Of a DNA stretch of 42,545 nucleotides, positions 1 to 9,800 are shown piece after piece (position 1 is the stretch's first letter; the number at the start of each line of letters is the position of its first letter). The stretch covers positions 1-42,545 of the IMG/VR virus record IMGVR_UViG_3300033052_000047, one strand, 5' to 3'. A model generated the notes under the pieces. It saw only the letters and a program-made list of their open reading frames with translations. It searched no databases and had not been told where the DNA came from. The translations under genes and the position numbers were made by a program. Source of the stretch: a virus.

Positions 1-190
1 CCCCGACGCCACCGTTGTAGACGAGGTTCAGGCGACCGCCCGACATTGCATCGGCCCAGCCGAACCAGCCGTTCTGGCTGATGTCCTGGTGAATCCCGTT
101 GGTGTAGGGCAGCCCATTGTTGACGAGGCTATCGCCGTGGGTGGCAAAGCGAAGGCTGAGGCGATTGAGGGCAGAGAATAGTTCGACCAT
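1..190 (-). CDS. SGNH/GDSL-type hydrolase, N-terminal part
   Basis: The window edge cuts this gene; 63 N-terminal residues are visible. The start codon at 190 follows the previous stop by three bases and has a GAAGG-type ribosome site. Residues 18-22 read HGDSL, the block I motif of SGNH/GDSL esterases, with Ser21 as the expected nucleophile. The residues NGGVG near the edge fit the block II glycine. In phages such domains usually sit in tail or fibre proteins and trim acetyl or acyl groups from surface sugars. It is the last visible gene of a three-gene minus-strand group of structural type. The catalytic Asp/His are outside the window, so activity is inferred from the N-terminus only. Confidence 0.6.
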   Translation of the reverse strand, partial: MVELFSALNRLSLRFATHGDSLVNNGLPYTNGIHQDISQNGWFGWADAMSGGRLNLVYNGGVG

Positions 191-193
191 GGC

Positions 194-391
194 TCAGACC
201 TTCACAAGTGCGACGACGGGGGCGTTGAGGTAGGTGACGCGCACACCGAGGTAGGTGACGAAATCCCAGTAGAAGCCCGCTGGTGCGGGGTGGCTGGCGT
301 AGGCCGAGGCCCCCGCGCCCTCTGGTTGGGTGAGACGGGGGAAGCGTGGGCTGAAGGCCCCCTTCGCACGTGGGCGCCGGACGAACGTCAT
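194..391 (-). CDS. Small hypothetical protein, tail-region operon
   Basis: 65 residues. I do not recognise a family. The N-terminus is basic (TFVRRPRAKG), followed by a Pro/Ala-rich stretch and a hydrophobic C-terminal half (FYWDFVTYLGVRVTYLN) that looks like beta-strand, not a membrane span. Its ATG overlaps the stop of the gene before it as ATGA, and the SGNH gene follows three bases after its stop. All three are therefore probably translated together. Position next to a tail-type hydrolase suggests a minor virion component, but this is inference from context only. Confidence 0.5.
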   Translation of the reverse strand: MTFVRRPRAKGAFSPRFPRLTQPEGAGASAYASHPAPAGFYWDFVTYLGVRVTYLNAPVVALVKV

Positions 392-723
392 TCGCCGTAA
401 AAGCTCAACGTGACGATGCCGGCGGCCGGCGAGATCAAGCTGACATGCGTGACGCCGTCGGGGATCTCGCGGCTCTCGGGGTTCAGTTCCGGGGCCGATC
501 CATTGACCACATCAGCAGCGGGGATCGCGGCAACGACGGTCGAGTCCCCGAACAGCGCGTAGAAATTAGTGTCCGCCGAGAAGATCACCTTCTTGGCACC
601 GGTGGGAAGAGTGTGCCGCTCTGCCGTCGCAACACCCAGCACTCGGGCGTCAATGAAGTTCGACGGCGGCGGCGCGTACGCGGCGCGGGCTACGGTACCG
701 GAGGAGAACGGTCGCAAAGGCAT
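388..723 (-). CDS. Hypothetical virion-type protein (111 aa)
   Basis: 111 residues from the ATG at 723, which has a CGGAG site about nine bases upstream. Longer starts at 756 and 957 lack a ribosome site and give low-complexity N-termini. The sequence is rich in Ala, Val, Pro and small residues, with several short hydrophobic stretches (VIFSADTNFYALFG; HVSLISPAAGIVTLSFYG), like small beta-rich phage structural proteins. There are no Cys residues and no obvious membrane span. It is first in the minus-strand group leading to the SGNH hydrolase and overlaps the next gene as ATGA. No family could be named with certainty. Confidence 0.55.
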   Translation of the reverse strand: MPLRPFSSGTVARAAYAPPPSNFIDARVLGVATAERHTLPTGAKKVIFSADTNFYALFGDSTVVAAIPAADVVNGSAPELNPESREIPDGVTHVSLISPAAGIVTLSFYGE

Positions 724-769
724 GATGTGGCTCCGAGGGGGAGTGTCGAACATCATGCGCGACGCCGAT

Positions 770-798
770 CTTGTAACCCGGAAACGGCCTTTCGGCAA
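770..798 (-). promoter_or_regulatory. Possible promoter for the leftward tail-type genes
   Basis: On the minus strand TTGCCG (793-798) and TACAAG (770-775) are separated by 17 bases, a weak sigma70-like pair about 50 bases upstream of the start at 723. The same 724-874 gap separates this gene from the divergent giant gene. Based on sequence resemblance only. Confidence 0.3.
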
Positions 799-830
799 TT
801 CCGCGAACCGCCTATAAGCGAAGCACCCTT

Positions 831-877
831 GCGCATGACGTGCAGGCACCCTCCCAGCATGAGGACGGCACGTCATG
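831..877. repeat. Inverted repeat spanning the giant-gene start codon
   Basis: CATGACGTGC (834-843) is exactly complementary to GCACGTCATG (868-877), with a 24-base loop that holds the GAGGA ribosome site (861-865). The ATG of the giant gene (875-877) is the end of the 3' arm. The 13-mer GCGCATGACGTGC (831-843) recurs at 16545-16557 before the endolysin gene. An mRNA hairpin here would bury the start codon, so translational control is plausible. Confidence 0.6.
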
Positions 878-3800
878 GCGGCACCGACCGATTTCGGCTC
901 CAAGGATCCTCTCGGCCTCTTCAAAACCACGCCCAAGCCCAAGACGGGTGGCGGCACGGTGCCTGACAGCTACTACGCGTCGACCAGGACCAGCGAAAGC
1001 GGCGGCAGCAATACCGCCCAGAACCCGAGCTCGAGCGCGCTCGGCGCGTACCAGTTCCTCGATTCGACGTGGCGTGGGCTGATGAAGTCGCATCCCGAGC
1101 TCGGGCTGACGGCGGATGGTCGTACCGATCCGGACCAGGCCGAGCGCGCCATGCGCGCGTTCACCGAGGACAATGCTGGCGTGCTGCGCAGTGCCGGCAT
1201 CGCCGTCGACAACGGTTCGCTGTACGCCGCGCACTTCCTCGGCGCCGGCGGCGCCAGCACCGCGCTCAAGGCGCCGGACAGCACCGCTATGCGCTCGATC
1301 GTCGGAGGCGACGTCATCGCCGCCAATCCGTTCCTCGCTGACATGACGGTGGGCGACTTCAAGGCGTGGGCTGCACGTAAGGGCGGCGCCGGCGGCAGCG
1401 GCGACACGATCGTGGTCGACTCGTCGTTCAAGCCGAGCGACCCGATGGGGCTCTACCCCCAGTCTAACCAGCGTGACGCGACGGCCGACCTGCTCGAGCC
1501 CGGCAACATCGATCTCACCAAGCGGCCGATCGTGCAGAACAGCGACGGTTCCGTCAGCACCGTTCGCAGCATGTCGTTTGAGGAGGACGGCGCCGAGATC
1601 CTGATCCCGACCGTGTCGCCCACCGGCCAGGTACTGAGCGACGAGGACGCCATCGCGCTCTACCACAAGACCGGGCAGTTCCTCGGCAAGTTTGGTTCGG
1701 TGGAAGCCGCAAACGCCTACGCCGAGCAGCTGCACCAGCAGCAGGCCAAGTATGCCGCCGACGTCGCGGATGCAAAGACCAAAGGCCTCGCGCAACAGCT
1801 CAACGCCGGCAGTCCGGGTCGATACGAGACCATTCCCTCCGACCAGCTCGAGCAGTGGCAAACCGACTGGCAGTCCAAGAACGGGTCGAAGGACATCCTC
1901 GGCGACACCTGGCGCCTGCTCGGCATGGGGCAGGTTGGCGTTGAAGCCAGCATGCGCGAGATGGTCAACCAGATCCCGGTGGTCGGGCCCGGCCTCGTCG
2001 CGGCTGGCGATAACATCGACAAGTGGATTTACGGGAAGCCGAGCGAGGATCGTTACGCTGATCTATACGCCAAGGATGCCGCCACCCTCACCCCCGAAAC
2101 CCGCGCGGCGCGCGACAAGGCGTGGTGGAACGAGGATAAGGCTACGCTGGGCGACGCCTGGATGGACCCGCGCGCATACTTTGCCGGCGTGGTCGAATCG
2201 CTCCCCGGTACGGTCGCCACCATGGCGCCGGCGATGTTCCTTGCCCGCGGCGCGTTCATCGGCGCGATGGCGAGCGGATTGCCGCGGAACGTCGCTGCTG
2301 CGACCGCGGCCCGGTCGGCACTCCTCAGCGGTGCGGTGCTCGAGGGCGGCATGGGCGGCGCCGACACCGCGCGCGGCGTCCGTGCCGCGATCGAGGCTAT
2401 TCCGCGCCCGCAGCTGCTCTCCAGCGGGGCGGTGCAAACCCTCATCGCGCAGGGCATGACGCCGGACGAGGCCATCAATGCGGTGACCAACGACGCCGCG
2501 ACGCAGGCCTTCCTGATCGGCGGCGTCGCAACCGGCATTTTTGGTGGCTTCGGCGACAAGGCGCTCGCGCGCATCGTGGGCGAGGGCATCGAGGGCTCGA
2601 TCGGCAAGCGCATCGCGTCCGGCATCGCTCGCGGCATGGTGGCCGAGGGCGTGCTCGAGGAGGCGCCACAGTCGGCCGCCGGGCAGTTCGCCCAGAACAT
2701 CGCCCTTCGCGACACCGTCGATCCCTCCCAGAGTCTCGGCGAGGGGGTCGCCGACGCCGCTCTCGGCGGCGCTGCGGTCGGCGCCGCCATGGGCGGTGCC
2801 TTCGGTGGTGCGGGCGGCGCTTTCAGCCAAGCCGATCCGGCTAACGCTATCGAGCAGAGCTCTGCTGTGCCGTCGCCCGTTGCCGCGCCGGTAGCTCCCA
2901 AGAAGGGGCCGCTGCAGACGTCGCTAGAGCAGGGGCTTTCGGAAACGCAGGCAACGTCGCTCGATTTCGCATCGGTTGAGGAAGTTGCGCCAAAGTCCGG
3001 CAGCACCGTCACAATCCCGCCCGAAACCGATATGCCGTCGATGCCGGCGATGTATCTGGGCTTCCCGGAACCGGGCAAGCGCGTGCTCGTCGAGGACGAG
3101 GCGTTGGGGCCGCGCTTCGCCGCGACGGTCGACAGCTATGTCCACGAGGATGACGGCAACGGCGGCAAGCGCCTCGAGGCCATCGTCGCCGACGACAACG
3201 GTGTCGTGCTCCAGGTCCCCGCCGACAAGCTTCACGTGGCGCGCCTGACGCAGACCTTGCTCGACGATCTCGAACGCCGCGAAAATCCGCCAATCGAGCG
3301 GAGCAAACCCAAGGTCGACCCCGCGAAGGCGCGCGAGGTGAACGGCAAGACGATGGTGATGCCGGACACCACCCTGGCCGAACTGTACGACCTGGGAAAG
3401 GATCGGTGGCAGCAGAAGCGCCTCGCCGGCGCCTCGGGCTTGCAGATGCGCGAGCTCGTGTCTGATGCCGGCAACCGCATTGCCGACCAATTGGGTGTGC
3501 CGCGCAAACGCATCGGCGAGATCGCTGACGATTATCGCTACCGTGTCGAGCGAGCCAGCAAGGCGTTGAAGGGCGATTTGCCGGGCAACATGCACGGCAT
3601 CAACGCCGATAAGCTCCGGGCGTGGAAGGAAGAGCGCAAGCGCCTCGACGCCGAGCCCGACCTGCTCGATCAGCCCGAGATGGATGTCGCGCCCGCAGTG
3701 CCGTCAGACGCGGACTTGTGGGAGGCGTCGACCTTCCCCGACGATCGCGAGCAGGCCGCCGAAACCCTCGAAGCGGGGCGGAAGTGGCGCGAGCAGCAGG

Positions 3801-6800
3801 AGGCGAAGCCGACGCCCGTCGATGTTGACGCTGCGGCTCATGTTGCAGCGACCTCTCCAAACAACGACCTAGCGCAGCCGACACAGGCCCAGAAGGAGGC
3901 CGGCAACTACCAGAAGGGGCATGTGAAGATCGGCGGGCTGGATCTGTCGATCGAGAACCCGGCCGGCTCGGAGCGCAGCGGCGTCGACAAGGGCGGCAAA
4001 GCGTGGTCGGTGACCATGAAGAGCCACTATGGCTATATCCGGGGCACCGTCGGCAAGGACAAGGACCACATCGACGTCTTCATCAAGAAGGCCACCACCG
4101 AGCTCAACGACGAGTCGCCCGTGTTCGTGGTCGACCAGGTCGTGGATGGGAAGTTCGACGAGCACAAGGTGATGCTCGGATATAGCGAGCTGCCGCAGGC
4201 CAAGCGCGGATATCTCGCCAACTACGCCAAGGGCTGGAACGGCCTCGGGAGCATCACCGAGACGACGTTGGGCGATTTCAAGCGCTGGCTCGAGGAAGGT
4301 GACCCGACCCGACAGTTTTCGGAGCGTGCCGACGCACCAGTCGCGCCAACCGATGAGGCGTTCTACGCAGACAAGGCATTCCCGGACGATCGCGACGAGG
4401 CGCCTGCCACTCTTGCTGCCGCCCGAGAGGTCGGCGTCGATACGAAGGCGCCGATGGAGCCGAAGCCGGAGAACGTCAGGCCAGTGGACCTCACCAGTCC
4501 GTGGTTCCCGGTGCCCGCCACGACGAAGGATATTTCGGCTGTCAAGGAGTTCATCCCACAGAGCGAGGCGGCGGCAAGGTTGGCCGAGTGGAAGGCCGAG
4601 GCACATCGCATTGGCCGCGAAGAGGACCACTCGAAAGAGGGCATCATCTCATTGTTCGACGCAAGCGGCCGGTGGTCACAGCCGTTCGCCGATGCCGGCT
4701 ACACAGTGCTGCGCTTCGACACGAAGCACGGCGATGACATCTTCTACGACTCGCCAGATTGGGTCATGGAGCAGATGCGCGCCGCCGGCGTCGAGAAGAT
4801 CGTCGGGCTGCTATCCGCTACGCCGTGCACGACATTTGCGAGCTCCGGCGCACGTTGGTGGGAAAGCCGACACGACGTCAATGACAGCGCGATGGTCGCC
4901 AAGCTCTTTGGTCCCAAGGCCGCTCAACTGTTTGACAGCCCCGTCGAGGCGAACACCTGGATGGTGCACGCCACCGAGCTTTACGCTGACCTGTCCAAAC
5001 CGCTTTTCCACGTGATGGAGAACCCGATCGGCCGGCTGCCCCGGATGAGCGGCATGCCCAAGCCGTTGATGATCTTCAATCCTAACAACTTCGGCGACGC
5101 CTACACCAAGAAGACGCAGTTGTGGGGAGACTTCGACACCGACTTGCCGACTGCATCCGTCGAGCCAGTCGAAGGATCGAAGATGCAGAACAAGCTGCGG
5201 GGCGATAACCCCGAGGACAAGGCTGCTCGCTCGCTGACGCCCGAAGGTTTCTCGTACGCCTTCTTCATTGCCCAGTATCAGCGCCTCAGCAAGGAACTGG
5301 ACTACCAGCCCCGTGTAGTTCCTCGGCTTTCGAAGGCTCCGACCAAGTCGGCGCCTGCATTTGAGCAGGGCGCCGACGAAAGCGGTCTGCACTTTGCGAT
5401 CCGCCAGCTGCTCGGCAACTGGACGTCTGGGCCAGTCCGCACCACCGGCGACGGCAAGGACTTGCAGGCCGGCTCCACGTTTGTGGTGGACGGCATTGAT
5501 GCCAAGGGCACCGTCACGCTGCTCAAGCAGGGGTACGGCTCTGCCGAGGCCCTCCCGTTGGTGCTCACGTTCAAAGAGCTGAATGACGAGGTAAAGGCGG
5601 GCTTGCGGTTCGAGCCGGCGCCCGTTGCTGCAGCGACCAAAGTCGAGACACCGAAACCGGTGAAGCCCGAGCGCAAGAAGGCGGCGCCGGCGACGAGCAA
5701 GACCGCCCTGGAAGCAGCCATGCCGCCGGCAGAGGCTACGGTGCCCGCCTCCACGGATCGGTTCGCCAAGAACAAGCTGTTCACGGCCGACAAGGTCGAG
5801 GCGGCCCGAGCGCGGCTGCGGTCCAAGATGAACCAGCTTAATTCCGGCATCGACCCGGAAGTGCTAATCGACGGTATGACGATCGCTGGCGCGTACATCG
5901 AGGCGGGCGTGCGCGACTTCGGCGACTATGCCAAAGCCATGATCGGCGACTTCGGTGACGGCGTGAAGCCGTTTTTGCTGTCGTTCTGGGAGGGCGCCCG
6001 CAACTATCCCGGGCTCGATACCAAGGGCATGACGCCGGTGGAGGCATCGGCGCGCCAGCACGCCGAGCTCAACAAGGTGCTGCCGGCAGAGGCGGCGGCG
6101 GCACTCGGCCAGGAGATCGCCAAGCCCAAAAAGCGCACCCCCAAGGCCGGCACCGCCGGTGACCGCACGCTCATTCAGGATTTCGGGGTTGAGCACATCG
6201 ACGGTTGGGCCGGCGAGGGCGAGGAAACCGACTTCGGGATCAAGGGTGGGGTGAAGGACAACTTCATCAAGGACGCGATGGGCTATCTGCGCGCGGTCGC
6301 CGACATCCTTCAGCAGGAAGGTTTCACGCCGCCGGACGACACCAAGGGGCGCCCGCGCAAGGCGGTGAACAAGAACGAGTCGGGCGTTGCAGCGTCGGGT
6401 GACGTCTCGCTGAACCTATGGCACCCCGACAGCGACGCCAGGATCTACGTGCACATCGCCGGCTCGGCGTTGCGCGGCACCGTGCCGACCACGCCGAGCG
6501 GCATTTCAATCATGTTCCGCGTCGGCGTTGGCGCCGATCGGGACGTCACTCGCGCCATGAACCAGTGGGCGCCGGTCGACCTGTCGGCCGCCGACTTCGC
6601 AGGCACGCTGCGCGCCGCCGTCGATCGCGCCGTCACGTGGACGAAACGCGACCGGTCGCAAGAGGAAAAGCAGCGTGTTATAGAGGAGCTCAAGGCCGTG
6701 ATCGCGCGGCCGCCACTCCCGGGAGCGGAGACGCTCGATGAACCTTCAGAACTGGATCAGCCAAGCCAGGGCGCACTGGAAGGAGCACCAGCCGACGCGG

Positions 6801-9800
6801 TTCCGCCAGTTGCGGGACGCGGGGACGCTGAACAAGGCGCTGAAGGACGCGGCGGAGCAGACCTACCGCGAAGTGGACGAGCTCGAGCAGAGCGGGCTGC
6901 AGCCGGACGAGGCGTTCCAGATGGTGAGGGAGCGGTATCTGTTCCCACAGTCGGAGCAGACGTCCGAGCGGCCGAACCTGATGCACCAAGCGCTGGCGGC
7001 GACGAAGGCCGGGCAGCGCGAGATGCCGGTCGAGTAATCGAGGACGCCGCAACTGCCGCGGCGACGCCGGCGCAGAACCGTCCGGCCGACTTCACCATCA
7101 GCGACGAGGACGAGATTGGTGCTGGCGGCGCCAAGACGAAGTTCCGCAACAACGTAGCGGCGATCGAGCTGCTGCGCGTGCTCGATGAGGAGAAGCGGCC
7201 GGCCACCCGCGCCGAACAGGCCGTGCTCGCCAAATGGGTTGGCTGGGGTGGGCTGAGTGCCGCGTTCCCGCGCGAAGACGGCACCGTGCCCAAGGGCTGG
7301 GACCGGGAGGCGGCGCAACTCAAAGCACTGCTGACCGACGAGGAGTATCGCGCCGCGGCCTCCTCGACCCGCAACGCGCACTACACGAGCTCCGAGGTGG
7401 TCAAAGCCATCTGGTCGATAGCGCAGCGACTGGGCTTCAAGGGCGGCCGCGTGCTCGAGCCCAGTGTCGGCGCCGGCAACTTCATCGGCCTGATGCCGGC
7501 GGAGCTCCGGGATGGTAGCCAGGTGACGGGCGTCGAGCTCGACCACATCACCGGCGGCATCGCGAAGAACCTCTATCCGGGGGCCAACATTCACGCCCCA
7601 GTCGGGTTCCAGGACTTCGCCGTGCCTGACGGGTATTTCGACCTCGCGATCGGCAACCCGCCTTTCGGCGGCGAGAAGCTCTATGACAAGGAGCGCCGCC
7701 ACCTCAACGGCATGTCGATCCACAACTACTTCTTCGCCAAGGCGATCGATGCGCTGCGCCCAGGTGGCATCCTCGCGATGGTGGTCACCAACTTCTTCCT
7801 CGACGCGCCGGTGAGCGAACCGCGCCGCTATATTGCGCAGCATGCGGACTTTATCGGTGCGATCCGCCTCCCCAATGATGCGTTCCTCAAGAATGCCGGC
7901 ACCGAAGTCACCACCGACATCGTTCTGTTCCGCAAGCGCGCCGAGGGGGAGAAACCCGGCGACCTGACCTGGAAGAACACTGGCACCCACGTCGACAAGG
8001 ACGGCAAAAATGTCGTTCTCAGCCGCTACTTCCTCGATCATCCCGACATGATGCTGGGCGAGTTCGGCGCCTTCGGCACTATGTACCGAGGCGAGTCGGC
8101 CGCGCTGATCTCCCGCCCGGGCCAGGACACCGCAGCCGAGCTCGCCAAGGCCATCGAGAAGTTGCCGCGCGACCTGATGTCCGGGCCGGGAGCACCTGTC
8201 AGCGATCCGACTGAGCAACTGAAGCCCACCCGTTCAGTTGGCGATGCGCTGGTCGGCTCGGTGTTCATCGACGATGCCGGCAAGCTCATGGTGCGCCGCG
8301 GCGACCAGCTGGGCGAAACCCGGGCCGAGGCGGTGGAGCTCCCGAACGCCAAGGCACTCGCTCGCGTCACCGGCATGGTACGCCTCCGCGACGCGTTCGC
8401 GGCGCTTCGTCGTGCCCAGATCAACGACGCGGCCACCGACGCCGAGATCTCGGCGCTGCGGAAAGACCTCAACGTGATCTACGACAGCTTTGTCGCCGAG
8501 CACGGCCCGGTCAACGCCGACGCGAACAAGCGCCTGTTCCGCGACGATCCGACCTGGCCGCAGATCGCAGCTCTGGAGGAGAAGTTCGACAAGGGCCTCT
8601 CCGACGCGGTCGCGAAGCGCACCGGCGAGAAGGCCCGCGCGCCGTCGGCACAGAAGGCCGCTATCTTCACCCGCCGCACCCAGCAGCCCTATCGCCCCCC
8701 GACCGAGGCGAAGTCGGCCAAGGATGCGCTCGCAGCAGTGCTCGCCGAGTTTGGCCGGGTCGACGTCGTCGAGATGGTGCGGCTCTACGGTCATTCCGCC
8801 GAGGACATCATCGACGAGCTCGGGCCGCTGGTGTTCCAGACGCCTGCCGGCAGCTACGCCACGGCAGACGCTTACCTCTCGGGAAACGTGAAGAAGAAGC
8901 TCGCCGAGGCCAAGGAGGCGGCGGCAAAGGATCCCGCGTTCAAGCGAAACGTCGAAGCGCTGACCGACGTGCTGCCGGCTGACATCGAGGCGGTCGACAT
9001 CGACGTGAAGGCGGGGTCGCCTTGGGTGCCGTCGCGGCACATCGTCGACTTCATGACGCACATCCTCGGCGCCGAAGGCGGCAAAGCGACCTACAACCGG
9101 TACAATGCCGTGTGGACCATCGACCCGCCGCGCCCGACCGAGGCGGCGACGGCGCAATGGGCGACGGGCCGCGCCAGCGCTGGCGCTGTGGTTGAGGCCG
9201 CCCTCAACGACAAGACGCTCTCGATCTACGATCGCACCTCGGACGGCAAGGCCGAGCTCAACGTCGAAGAAACCAACGCCGCCAAGGACAAAGTCGAGCG
9301 GGTCAAGGCCGAGTGGAAGAAGTGGCTGTGGACCGACGACGAGCGTCGGGCCGAGCTCGGCCGGATCTACAACGACACCTTCAACACCGACGTCATCCGT
9401 ACCTACGACGGTTCCCACCTCGGCTTGCCGGGCAAGGTGGGCGACGACATCATTTCGCTCCGGCCGCACCAGAAGTCGTTCATCTGGCGCGGCATGCAGA
9501 GCTCGACCGTTCTCGCCGATCACACCGTTGGCGCTGGCAAGACGTTCGCGGCGATCGCGCTCGCCATGGAGATGCGGCGCGTTGGCCTCGCCAAGAAGCC
9601 GATGTTCGTGGTGCCCAATCACCTGGTTGGACAGTGGGCCGCGGACTTCGTGAAGCTCTACCCGGGCGCCAAGGTGCTCGCGACCACCAAGGGCGATTTC
9701 GAGAAGGAGAACCGCAAGAAGCTGTTCGCCCGGGTTGCAACCGGCGACTGGGACGCCGTGATCGTCGCTCACTCGAGCTTCGGCAAAGTCCCGGTCGATC

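Noticed and set aside
812-1861. Minus-strand open frame of 349 codons opposite the giant-gene start
   Set aside because: Shadow of the transglycosylase-coding region, rich in Arg/Gly/Leu, without start signals or known motifs.
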